Source: DASPMP01 sp035626995 (GTDB taxonomy: Bacteria; Gemmatimonadota; Gemmatimonadetes; Gemmatimonadales; Gemmatimonadaceae). Taken from it: a stretch of DNA of 22,870 nt. This document shows, piece by piece, positions 1 through 8,049 of the stretch. How positions within the stretch are numbered: position 1 is the stretch's first letter; each line of letters opens with the position of its first letter. Position numbers and translations under genes: made by a program. The DNA lies in contig DASPMP010000095.1 of NCBI GenBank assembly GCA_035626995.1, positions 1 to 22,870 on the forward strand, written 5' to 3'. The notes under the pieces were generated by a model. The model had not been told where the DNA came from. It saw only the letters and a program-made list of their open reading frames with translations, and did not search any database.

Positions 1-1232
1 AAGACGGCAATGTTGCCACTCGTCATATACGCCACGACGACCTCGTTCTCGTTCTCCACGAGTTTATGGAGGATACCGCCCATCGAGATCACGTCGTCGT
101 CCGGGTGCGGCGAGAAGCAGATGATGCGCTGGTGCGTGGGGAGCTTGGATTTCCCGCGGATCTTTGCGCCCAGGATGTTGAAGACCTTGCCGTTCACTTC
201 GCCGGGCGTGCCGTACTTCGCCACGAGCGAAGAAAGCTTATGGTCGGCGTAGTCGCGTTGCGTCAGCTTCAGGATGGCCTTGCCGGTGCTCTGCGACAGC
301 CAGATGACCGCCCGCACCATCAGGTCCTGCGTCCACTTGACCTCGTCGATGAGCCACGGAGTGGCGATGCGCGTCAGGTCGGCGCCCGCCGCCCGATCCA
401 CATAAAACGTCGTGTTCGGATGCCGCTGCAGGAATGTCGCGGCGACCTCGACGTCCACCTCTCCTTCCACGGCGCGTCGCACGATGCTCGACTTGTGCTC
501 ACCAGTCGCCAGGATGGCGATCTCGCGGGCCTGCATGATGGTCGCAACACCCATCGTGATGGCTTCGCGCGGGACATAATCCTCGCCGAAGAAGTCCGCT
601 GCGGCGTCGCGTCGCGTGACGGTGTCCAGCGTGATCAGGCGCGTGCGACTCTCCGGTCCCGACCCCGGCTCGTTGAAGCCGATGTGTCCCGTCTTGCCGA
701 TCCCGAGAATCTGGAAGTCGATGCCGCCGGCGTCCGCGATCTGCTGCTCGTACTCGTCGCCATAATGCTCGACCCGGTCGCGCGACACCGTGCCGTCGGG
801 GATGTGCACGTTTGCCGGATCGATATCCACCTGGGAGAACAGGTTCTCCCACATGAAGCGGTGATACGAGTGAATACTGTCGTGCGGCATCGGCCAGTAT
901 TCATCGAGATTGAACGTGATGACGTGCTTGAAGCTCAGCCCCTCGTTCCGATGCTTTCGCACGAGCTCCCGGTACACACCAATCGGAGTCGATCCCGTAG
1001 CCAGCCCAAGCACCGCGGGCTTTCCCGCCGCATTCCGCTCGCGAATGAGCGTTGCGATGCGGTCTGCCAGCAGGGACGCAATCTCTTCGTGGTCTTCCAC
1101 GACGATCGTGTGGATTTTTTCCAAGCCAGCCGAGCCGTTATGGTCGTGAAAAAGCCCGCGAGCGGGGAACCGTTCGCGGGCCTTCGGATCGGCTCCAGCG
1201 CTCGCTGGAGCGCCAGTGCCACTTTTGGTCAT
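1..1232 (-). CDS. nagB: Glucosamine-6-phosphate deaminase with C-terminal PIG-L domain (partial, runs off left edge)
   Basis: Seen: a minus-strand frame open to the window edge, about 410 codons visible. From the ATG at 1232, the NagB domain spans about residues 40-300, with GLATGSTP (76-83), FNLDEY (proton-acceptor Asp110), and GHIGFNEP with His183. After a linker, SPHPDDD (PHPDDD at 375-380) opens a PIG-L/LmbE deacetylase-type domain that is cut by the edge. Known: NagB converts glucosamine-6-phosphate to fructose-6-phosphate and ammonia; NagB-PIG-L fusions of about 640-670 aa occur in Bacteroidota and relatives. The start is uncertain. The ATG at 1232 has no Shine-Dalgarno sequence, and an intrinsic terminator lies at codons 17-28, so TTG at 1124 (Leu37) or GTG at 1100 are alternatives. 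The first 36 residues look non-conserved. The family call is firm; whether the PIG-L part is active cannot be judged. Confidence 0.9.
   Translation of the reverse strand, partial: MTKSGTGAPASAGADPKARERFPARGLFHDHNGSAGLEKIHTIVVEDHEEIASLLADRIATLIRERNAAGKPAVLGLATGSTPIGVYRELVRKHRNEGLSFKHVITFNLDEYWPMPHDSIHSYHRFMWENLFSQVDIDPANVHIPDGTVSRDRVEHYGDEYEQQIADAGGIDFQILGIGKTGHIGFNEPGSGPESRTRLITLDTVTRRDAAADFFGEDYVPREAITMGVATIMQAREIAILATGEHKSSIVRRAVEGEVDVEVAATFLQRHPNTTFYVDRAAGADLTRIATPWLIDEVKWTQDLMVRAVIWLSQSTGKAILKLTQRDYADHKLSSLVAKYGTPGEVNGKVFNILGAKIRGKSKLPTHQRIICFSPHPDDDVISMGGILHKLVENENEVVVAYMTSGNIAV
1149..1184 (-). terminator. Intrinsic terminator after iscA, inside the 5' end of the nagB frame
   Basis: Read on the minus strand, arm GCCCGCGA (1181-1174), a 12-nt loop and arm TCGCGGGC (1161-1154) are followed at once by five T (1153-1149). 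The A-A-G before the first arm can pair with the first three T. This is a textbook rho-independent terminator. It lies 55 nt past the iscA stop but also 48 nt inside the longest nagB frame. It suggests that iscA is transcribed as a short unit and that nagB begins further downstream or depends on read-through. Confidence 0.75.
1192..1211 (-). repeat. Short hairpin between iscA and nagB
   Basis: GCTCCAGC, loop of 4 and GCTGGAGC form a perfect 8-bp stem. It contains most of the 12-mer CGCTGGAGCGCC (plus strand 1203-1214), which occurs again at 1625-1636 on the other side of iscA. No T-run follows, so on its own it is not a terminator. Confidence 0.5.
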
Positions 1233-1238
1233 ATGCGT

Positions 1239-1595
1239 TTATGCGCTAAAGGAACTGCCGCAGCCGCAACCGCCCGTTGAATTCGGGTTCTTGAAGGTAA
1301 ACCCGGAGCCCTGCATCGACGACACATAGTCGATGACGACGCCGTTGATGTACTGGGCGGAAAATGGGTCTACGAGCACCTTCCAGCCCCCTTGGTCGAC
1401 GACGAGATCGTCCTCAGCGGGTTCGTCCTCGATGAGCAGGCCGTATTTGAAGCCGCTACATCCGCCCGGCTGAACGCTCACGCGCAAGCCGCCGCGCGCC
1501 GGATCGACATTTTCGGCGTCCATGAATTTCTTGACCTCAACGCTCGCGCCCGGGGTGACGGTAACCATCACATCAGGCTGCTGAATCGTGCTCAT
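1239..1595 (-). CDS. IscA/ErpA/HesB-type iron-sulfur cluster carrier
   Basis: 118 aa, usual length for A-type carriers. The three cluster-binding cysteines are in place: Cys46 in GGCSGF, and Cys110 and Cys112 in GGCGCG near the C-terminus. The central YINGVVIDY segment is typical of the family. Known: these proteins accept [2Fe-2S]/[4Fe-4S] clusters and pass them to apo-enzymes in the cytosol. The start is well supported: GGGAGG (1606-1601) sits 5 nt before the ATG at 1595. A good promoter lies about 90 nt upstream and an intrinsic terminator about 55 nt past the stop, so it is probably monocistronic or only partly co-transcribed with nagB. IscA, ErpA and SufA cannot be told apart from sequence alone, so no symbol is given. 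Confidence 0.93.
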   Translation of the reverse strand: MSTIQQPDVMVTVTPGASVEVKKFMDAENVDPARGGLRVSVQPGGCSGFKYGLLIEDEPAEDDLVVDQGGWKVLVDPFSAQYINGVVIDYVSSMQGSGFTFKNPNSTGGCGCGSSFSA

Positions 1596-1600
1596 CGCAT

Positions 1601-1606
1601 CCTCCC
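1601..1606 (-). promoter_or_regulatory. Ribosome binding site of the iscA-type gene
   Basis: GGGAGG on the minus strand, 5 nt before the ATG at 1595. It fixes this start. Confidence 0.7.
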
Positions 1607-1621
1607 AACCGATTGGTGAGC

Positions 1622-1661
1622 GGGCGCTGGAGCGCCCAACTCAATTCGTTGCGTGGCAACG
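1622..1661 (-). repeat. Two hairpins in the iscA leader
   Basis: Two perfect 6-bp stems lie in tandem: GGGCGC/GCGCCC with a 4-nt loop (1622-1637) and CGTTGC/GCAACG with a 3-nt loop (1647-1661). Both fall between the predicted transcription start (about 1679) and the iscA Shine-Dalgarno sequence, so they would be in the mRNA leader. Neither is followed by a T-run on either strand. The first contains the 12-mer found again at 1203-1214. Confidence 0.5.
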
Positions 1662-1685
1662 GGTTCTGGCCGCGGCCGACAGTGA

Positions 1686-1710
1686 AATATAGACGGTAAT
1701 GACCACCGCT

Positions 1711-1714
<4 letters not shown>
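1686..1714 (-). promoter_or_regulatory. Sigma70-type promoter for the iscA unit
   Basis: On the minus strand, -35 TTGAAG (1714-1709), a 17-nt spacer and -10 TATATT (1691-1686). Four and five of six bases match consensus at ideal spacing. Predicted start is near 1679, giving a leader of about 84 nt. The -35 overlaps the stop codon of the symporter gene. Confidence 0.6.
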
Positions 1715-3503
<1,789 letters not shown>

Positions 3504-3507
<4 letters not shown>

Positions 3508-4730
3508 GGTGAGGGCGACTCTCGGTTGGCGGAGGGTCCACGGTACGCATCGGACAGCGCGACGACGGCGTCGGTCAGTGTCCGGCGCACCGCGGTGATC
3601 TTGTTGTTGTTGCGTGTCGGATTCACCCGGTTGCTCAGCAGGATGATATAGAGATCCCGCTCCGGGTCTATCCCGATGGATGTTCCCGTGAATCCAGTGT
3701 GGCCGAACGAGCTCGCAGAGAACGTCGTTCCTCCCCACGGCGCGCCCGTCGTGAACTGCATTCCCGGGCGCTCCCGCTTCTGCCAGCCAAGACCGCGGTT
3801 CGAGAAGTTCGGCGCTTCGTATCGCGTGAACAACGCGATGGTAGTGGGCGTGAAGATGCGGGCGCCATCGAGCGCGCCGCCGCGCAACATCATCGTGGCA
3901 AAACGGGCCAGGTCGCGCGCGCTTCCGAAAAGCCCGGCGTGCGCAGCCACGCCGCCCAGGTAGTAGGCACGTTCATCATGCACGGCGCCGCGGACGAGGC
4001 CACCACGCAGGGTGTCGATTTCCGTCGGAGCGATCCTCGCGCGAAGTGCGCGCGGCGGCGTGAACATGGTCTCGCGGAGCTGCAATGGTCGCGCGATATG
4101 GCGATTGAAGTACCCGTCCAGTCGCTCGCCCGACACCTTCTCGATGACTCGCCCCAGCACAAAGGCGCCGATGTCGGAGTACACCATGCGCTCACCCGGC
4201 GCGCGCTCCAGTTCGGTGGCGTAGAGAAGCGCCGCGATGGAATCGGCATTCTGCGTCTGGCGATCGTATGGCCGGAACGCAGGAAGGCCGCTGGTGTGCG
4301 TCAGGAGGTGCCGGATGGTCACCGCATCCTTGCCGGGCCCCGACCAGTCAGGGAGGTATCGCTGCACCGGCGCGTCCAGGTCGACCTTGTCCTGCTCGAC
4401 GAGTTGCGCCGCGGCGGAGGTCGTGGCGATCACCTTCGTCAGCGAGGCGAGATCCCACAGCGTCTGCTCCGTTGGCGCCGGCGCGTTCTTCGCCCAGTCG
4501 ATGCGGCCAACGCTCACGCGGGCGAGGACACCACGCGAGTCCCCCACGATCGCATACGCGCCGGGGAAGGCGCTGTCATGCTGTGCGGCGCGCAGCACGC
4601 GCGCGACCGTGTCCGAGATCGAGTGCGCCAACGCGGCGCGGGTTCGCTGGGGCGCCTGGGCGGCCAGGCCATCCGCCAGGAGGAGCGTCGCGCATGCGAT
4701 TTGCATCGCCGAGGTCGCTAGATATCTCAT
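3504..4730 (-). CDS. Secreted beta-lactamase-fold serine hydrolase
   Basis: 408 aa. A signal peptide is visible (hydrophobic core about residues 9-19, likely cleavage after Ala-Gln-Ala at 24-26), so the enzyme is exported. Class C beta-lactamase/PBP motifs are complete: Ser96-Leu-Thr-Lys99 (nucleophile and Lys), Tyr184-Ser-Asp, and His344-Thr-Gly. HLLTHTSGLP (141-150) is typical of the beta-lactamase (PF00144) family. Known: members include esterases, D,D-peptidases and the YbbE-type proteins found next to MurNAc-recycling genes. The ATG at 4730 is chosen because the signal peptide begins there; the frame is open to 4805, and Met9 is another option. No strong Shine-Dalgarno sequence. The stop overlaps the symporter start, so the two are one unit. 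True substrate unknown; resistance to beta-lactams should not be assumed. Confidence 0.9.
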
Positions 4731-4754
4731 GATCGCCGGCAAAGTGTGGAACCC

Positions 4755-4775
4755 GCACTCGCGGTGATAATACAC
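4755..4775. promoter_or_regulatory. Possible divergent -10 region
   Basis: The 65-nt gap between divergent genes holds one AT-rich patch, GTGATAATACA. It reads GATAAT on the plus strand and TATTAT on the minus strand, each a fair -10. I see no convincing -35 on either strand. Confidence 0.3.
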
Positions 4776-4785
4776 GCAAACACCC

Positions 4786-4790
4786 GGAGG
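4786..4790 (+). promoter_or_regulatory. Ribosome binding site of the small lipoprotein gene
   Basis: GGAGG, 5 nt before the ATG at 4796; it supports that start. Confidence 0.65.
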
Positions 4791-4795
4791 AAGAC

Positions 4796-5122
4796 ATGCG
4801 GGCAATCATCGTAACGGCGTTGCTGCTGGCTACCGCGTGCGGTCCGCGGCAGGTCGAGGTGCGGAGCGCACCCACCCAGACCACCGAAGTCGCCATCCAT
4901 TTTACGAACAATCTGGCGAAGGCGGTCAACGTCTACGTGAACGCTGGCGAGAGCGATCTCTTCATCCGACAGGTCGGTCCCAATGCCACCGAGCATCTCG
5001 CGGTGCGGGGAATCGCCGCCGGGACTCGCGTGACCCTGAAGGCGAAGCCAATCGATGGCACCGGCGGCTACGAGCGGCAAGGTGTCACCATGACGGACAT
5101 GACGACGTGGCGCATCCCATGA
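4796..5122 (+). CDS. Small lipoprotein of unknown function
   Basis: 108 aa. The N-terminus is a lipoprotein signal: Arg2, a hydrophobic stretch (3-11) and a lipobox Ala-Thr-Ala-Cys15, so the mature protein is probably acylated at Cys15 and membrane-anchored. The remainder is a small beta-rich domain (VAIHFTNNLAKAVNVYVN, later TLKAKPID), the kind of pattern seen in small Ig- or jelly-roll-like folds; I do not recognise a family. The start is supported by GGAGG. It is transcribed divergently from the serine hydrolase and closed by a strong terminator at 5166-5196, so it stands alone as a single-gene unit. Confidence 0.8.
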   Translation: MRAIIVTALLLATACGPRQVEVRSAPTQTTEVAIHFTNNLAKAVNVYVNAGESDLFIRQVGPNATEHLAVRGIAAGTRVTLKAKPIDGTGGYERQGVTMTDMTTWRIP

Positions 5123-5165
5123 CCTGACGCGTTGCTACAAGTGTTGGCGGGGGATACTTTTACGG

Positions 5166-5196
5166 GCCGGAGCTATGCTCCGGCTTTCTGTTTTTT
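5166..5196 (+). terminator. Strong intrinsic terminator
   Basis: GCCGGAGC (5166-5173), loop TAT, GCTCCGGC (5177-5184), then TTTCTGTTTTTT (5185-5196). A perfect 8-bp GC-rich stem with a T-tract, 43 nt past the lipoprotein stop. It separates that gene from the phosphatidyltransferase gene and argues against any start of the latter upstream of 5197. Confidence 0.9.
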
Positions 5197-5227
5197 ACAG
5201 GCCATGTCGGCCGTCCACCGGAGTGGC

Positions 5228-5947
5228 ATGAAGATCTTGCCGGACTGGCTGAAAAACGGATATCTCAGGCTGATGGAGCCGATCGCCGACTTCCTCGTTC
5301 GGCGAGGGGTCCGGCCCAACACTATCACGATCTGGGGAACCGTTTTCATGGTCGCCGCCGGAATCATCTACGGCGCGGGCCACATCTCGATCGGTGGATG
5401 GTTGCTGGGACTGACGGCGCTCACCGATGTGCTGGATGGCAAGGTCGCACGGAAGACGAACAGCAGCTCCACCTACGGCGCTTTTCTCGACTCGACCCTC
5501 GACCGTGTCGCTGACGGTGCCACCCTCGGCGGACTCGCCTTCTTCTTCGCGTTCAGTCCGGTCCACAAGAGTCCGATCATGGTAGCAGTCTGCATTGCAG
5601 GGCTCATTGGCGCCTTCCTGACGTCATACACGCGCGCCCGCGCCGAGGCCCTCGGGCTCGATGCCAAGGTGGGGATGCTCCAGCGTCCGGAGCGCGTCGT
5701 GATGCTTTCCGCGCCACAGGCGTTCTTCGGCCTCGCGCTCAACGGATGGGTGCTGACCATCATCATCAACATCCTCACCATCACCGCGTGGGTTACTGTT
5801 GTTCAGCGCATGAAGTACGTGTACGACGCCACGCGCCCCGCCCCAGCTCCGATAACCGAGAGCGACGCGGAACCAACCGAATACAGGCTCTGGGAACGTC
5901 GCTCCCGTCGGGATACCGCGGCGCGCCCCGCGCTGAAAGGAGAATGA
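5228..5947 (+). CDS. CDP-alcohol phosphatidyltransferase, probable phosphatidylinositol-phosphate synthase
   Basis: 239 aa membrane enzyme with about six hydrophobic segments. The family signature is complete: Asp67-x2-Asp70-Gly71-x2-Ala74-Arg75-x8-Gly84-x3-Asp88-x3-Asp92. The sequence around it (YGAFLDSTLDRVADGA) resembles actinobacterial phosphatidylinositol-phosphate synthases. Known: these join CDP-diacylglycerol to inositol-1-phosphate. The stop overlaps the ino1 start (ATGA), and Ino1 makes inositol-1-phosphate, which supports this substrate. The frame is open from a TTG at 5132, but the terminator at 5166-5196 excludes that start. ATG at 5228, with GGAG at 5220-5223, is preferred; ATG at 5204 is possible. 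Phosphatidylglycerophosphate synthase is the main alternative. Confidence 0.87.
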   Translation: MKILPDWLKNGYLRLMEPIADFLVRRGVRPNTITIWGTVFMVAAGIIYGAGHISIGGWLLGLTALTDVLDGKVARKTNSSSTYGAFLDSTLDRVADGATLGGLAFFFAFSPVHKSPIMVAVCIAGLIGAFLTSYTRARAEALGLDAKVGMLQRPERVVMLSAPQAFFGLALNGWVLTIIINILTITAWVTVVQRMKYVYDATRPAPAPITESDAEPTEYRLWERRSRRDTAARPALKGE

Positions 5948-7290
5948 ACGACGTGCAGGGGAAGACTTCAGCGGCCGATCGTCCGTCCACGATCAAACCC
6001 GCGACGGGTCGCCTGGGCATCCTGACGCCCGGACTTGGAGCGGTCGCAACGACGTTTATCGCGGGCGTCGAAAGCGTACGCCGTGGGCATTCAAAGCCGA
6101 TCGGATCGCTGACGCAGATGGCGACGATCCGCCTTGGCAAGCGCACCGAGAACCGCTCGCCGCTCATCAAGGATTTCGTGTCCCTTTCGAACCTCGAAGA
6201 CCTGGTGTTTGGTGCGTGGGATCCCATCCCCGATGACGCGCTGACCGCCGCTCGCAAGGCAGGCGTCCTCGAGGATCGCGACCTCAGCCCGATCGCGGAT
6301 TTCCTCAAGGAGATCAAGCCGATGCCGGCGGTGTTCGACAACCGCTACGTCACTCGGCTCCATGGCGAGAACGTCAAGAAGGGCAAGAACAAGCGCGATC
6401 TCGCTGAGCAGTTGCGCCAGGACATCCGCGACTTCAAGCGGAAGCACTCCCTCGATCGCATGGTGGCCGTGTGGTGCGCGTCCACGGAGACCTTCATCAA
6501 GCCGGGACCGCAGCACGCGACGATCGAGCAGTTCGAAAAGGCAATGGAGCGGAACGATGACGCGATCGCGCCATCGATGCTCTACGCATGGGCATGCATC
6601 ATGGAAGGCGTGCCATACTGCAACGGCGCGCCGAACCTGGCCGTGGATACGCCCGCGCTGATCCAGCTTGCCAACGACAAGGGTGTTCCGATCTCCGGCA
6701 AGGACTTCAAGACCGGGCAGACCTGGATGAAGACGGTCATCGCGCCCGGACTCAAGGCGCGCATGCTCGGTCTCGCGGGCTGGTACTCCACCAATATCCT
6801 GGGGAACCGCGACGGCGAGGTCCTCGACGATCCCGCGTCGTTCAAGACGAAGGAAGAGTCGAAGCTCAGCGTGCTGCACACGATCCTGCAGCCCGAGAAC
6901 TATCCGGACCTGTACAAGGACTTCTCACACGTCGTCCGCATCAACTACTACCCGCCGCGCGGCGACAATAAGGAAGGCTGGGACAACATCGACATCTTCG
7001 GGTGGATGGGATACCCGATGCAGATCAAGGTCAATTTCCTCTGCCGCGATTCCATCCTGGCCGCCCCCATCGTGCTCGATCTCGCACTGTTCAGCGATTT
7101 TGCCCACCGCGCCGGGATGAAGGGCATTCAGGAATGGTTAAGCTTCTATTACAAATCCCCGATGGCCGCTTCCGGACTGCAGCCCGAACATGATCTTTTC
7201 ATTCAGCAAACGAAGCTGAAGAACACACTCCGGCATCTGATGGGTGAAGATCAGATCACGCACCTGGGGCTGGAGTACTATCAGTCCTGA
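5944..7290 (+). CDS. ino1: myo-Inositol-1-phosphate synthase
   Basis: 448 aa. Known: it converts glucose-6-phosphate to inositol-1-phosphate using bound NAD. Visible features: a Gly-rich nucleotide-binding segment near the N-terminus (ILTPGLGAVATTF), WCASTETF in the middle, SGKDFKTGQTWMKTVIAPG and the LAGWYSTNILGNRDGEVL region containing catalytic and substrate residues. It is longer than mycobacterial Ino1 (about 367 aa) and in length and wording recalls the Bacteroidota form. The start ATG at 5944 overlaps the upstream stop as ATGA, with AAAGGAG directly before it; the longer open frame from 5746 is an out-of-phase extension under the phosphatidyltransferase gene. Function inferred with high confidence. 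Confidence 0.95.
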   Translation: MNDVQGKTSAADRPSTIKPATGRLGILTPGLGAVATTFIAGVESVRRGHSKPIGSLTQMATIRLGKRTENRSPLIKDFVSLSNLEDLVFGAWDPIPDDALTAARKAGVLEDRDLSPIADFLKEIKPMPAVFDNRYVTRLHGENVKKGKNKRDLAEQLRQDIRDFKRKHSLDRMVAVWCASTETFIKPGPQHATIEQFEKAMERNDDAIAPSMLYAWACIMEGVPYCNGAPNLAVDTPALIQLANDKGVPISGKDFKTGQTWMKTVIAPGLKARMLGLAGWYSTNILGNRDGEVLDDPASFKTKEESKLSVLHTILQPENYPDLYKDFSHVVRINYYPPRGDNKEGWDNIDIFGWMGYPMQIKVNFLCRDSILAAPIVLDLALFSDFAHRAGMKGIQEWLSFYYKSPMAASGLQPEHDLFIQQTKLKNTLRHLMGEDQITHLGLEYYQS

Positions 7291-7298
7291 TCCGATGG

Positions 7299-7328
7299 AC
7301 GGCATGCGATGCACCCGCCGTATGCCGT
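7299..7328 (+). repeat. Inverted repeat upstream of a lipoprotein gene
   Basis: ACGGCAT (7299-7305) and ATGCCGT (7322-7328) with a 16-nt loop, in the 55-nt gap after ino1. No T-run follows. It may be a processing hairpin or chance. Confidence 0.3.
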
Positions 7329-7332
7329 TCGC

Positions 7333-7337
7333 AGGAG
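7333..7337 (+). promoter_or_regulatory. Ribosome binding site deciding the lipoprotein start
   Basis: AGGAG, 8 nt before ATG 7346. It favours that start over ATG 7322 and the upstream codons in the same frame. Confidence 0.6.
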
Positions 7338-7345
7338 TGCCGATC

Positions 7346-7756
7346 ATGCGTGCCGCCGTCTTCGTCCTGTTACTCCTCAGCGCCTGCGGATCCCCACCGC
7401 CGGAAGGGGAGTTGCGGCTCCTGAGCGAGAATTATGCATTCCGGATCTCGCCGAGCGAATCGCCGCCGAGGGCCCGTGAGGCAACCCTGTACAAGATCAT
7501 CGTCCTCGACCGCGAAAGTCGGGAACCCATCGAGACTGGCGAGGGCCAGATTTTCGCGAACAATGAGGAACGTGCCGGCACCTGGGATGGCTTCGCGAAA
7601 GGCGCGGAGCTCGGCACATACTATGGCAAGTTGAACTTCGTGACCGCCGGAACTTGGGCGATCGCGATTCGATTCCGTCGTGACTCACTCCATCGACTGG
7701 AACGGGTGGAGTGGGTCCAGGACGTCCTCAACGAACGACCGACCGCGACCCCCTGA
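7346..7756 (+). CDS. Lipoprotein, possibly YtkA/FixH-like
   Basis: 136 aa. Lipoprotein signal with lipobox Leu-Ser-Ala-Cys14 after a run of Leu/Val, so probably anchored outside the cytoplasmic membrane. The mature part reads as an Ig-like beta domain: LYKIIVLDRESREPI, then LGTYYGKLNFVTAGTWAIAIRFRRD. This recalls the YtkA/FixH-like domain, in which a Gly-Thr-Tyr...Gly-x-Trp core recurs, but the match is weak. It may bind a ligand or metal extracytoplasmically; I cannot say more. Its TGA overlaps the next ATG (TGATG). The start is fixed by AGGAG and by the signal sequence. Confidence 0.78.
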   Translation: MRAAVFVLLLLSACGSPPPEGELRLLSENYAFRISPSESPPRAREATLYKIIVLDRESREPIETGEGQIFANNEERAGTWDGFAKGAELGTYYGKLNFVTAGTWAIAIRFRRDSLHRLERVEWVQDVLNERPTATP

Positions 7757-8049
7757 TGCGTCACTTCTACCGTTCGCACCTCCCACCGCAGGATGTTCTC
7801 GATCGCGCCGACACGTTTTTTCCGGAGGTCGGCCTCACACAGCTCTCCACCGCGGCCCGTGCTCGTACATTTTCGGGTCCTCTCGGAGTCATGAAGCTCA
7901 CCGTCAAGGCGGAAGGCGGACACTATACGTTCGTCGAGGCCACCACGGACCAGATGGGAGAGAGCCGCCTCGACCGCAACGTCAAGCGGTTTTTCGTGTC
8001 GCTGCATCGCGTCGAAGACCCGCGCCATATGCTCGAAGCGTCCTACTGA
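7756..8049 (+). CDS. Hypothetical protein, 97 aa
   Basis: I do not recognise a family. The protein is soluble, has no Cys, and shows alternating beta pattern in the middle (VMKLTVKAEGGHYTFVEATT) and two short basic/acidic helices. It is probably real: it overlaps its neighbours on both sides by TGATG, has no stop, and keeps the codon bias of the strand. No Shine-Dalgarno sequence is visible, so translation likely restarts from the upstream stop. The position directly before E1 alpha suggests a role tied to the dehydrogenase, but nothing in the sequence proves it. Confidence 0.68.
   Translation: MRHFYRSHLPPQDVLDRADTFFPEVGLTQLSTAARARTFSGPLGVMKLTVKAEGGHYTFVEATTDQMGESRLDRNVKRFFVSLHRVEDPRHMLEASY

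Noticed and set aside
66..1280. A 404-codon plus-strand open frame.
   Set aside because: Antisense shadow of NagB-PIG-L, whose active-site motifs are clear on the minus strand.
3508..3738. 77-codon N-terminal extension of the symporter.
   Set aside because: It is Arg/Gln-rich, overlaps the serine hydrolase gene, and the SSS N-terminus begins at ATG 3507 with an ATGA coupling.
5132..5227. N-terminal extension of the phosphatidyltransferase from TTG 5132.
   Set aside because: It would translate through the strong terminator at 5166-5196 and adds no conserved residues.
6091..6879. A 262-codon minus-strand open frame within ino1.
   Set aside because: Shadow of ino1, which is highly conserved over the same stretch.
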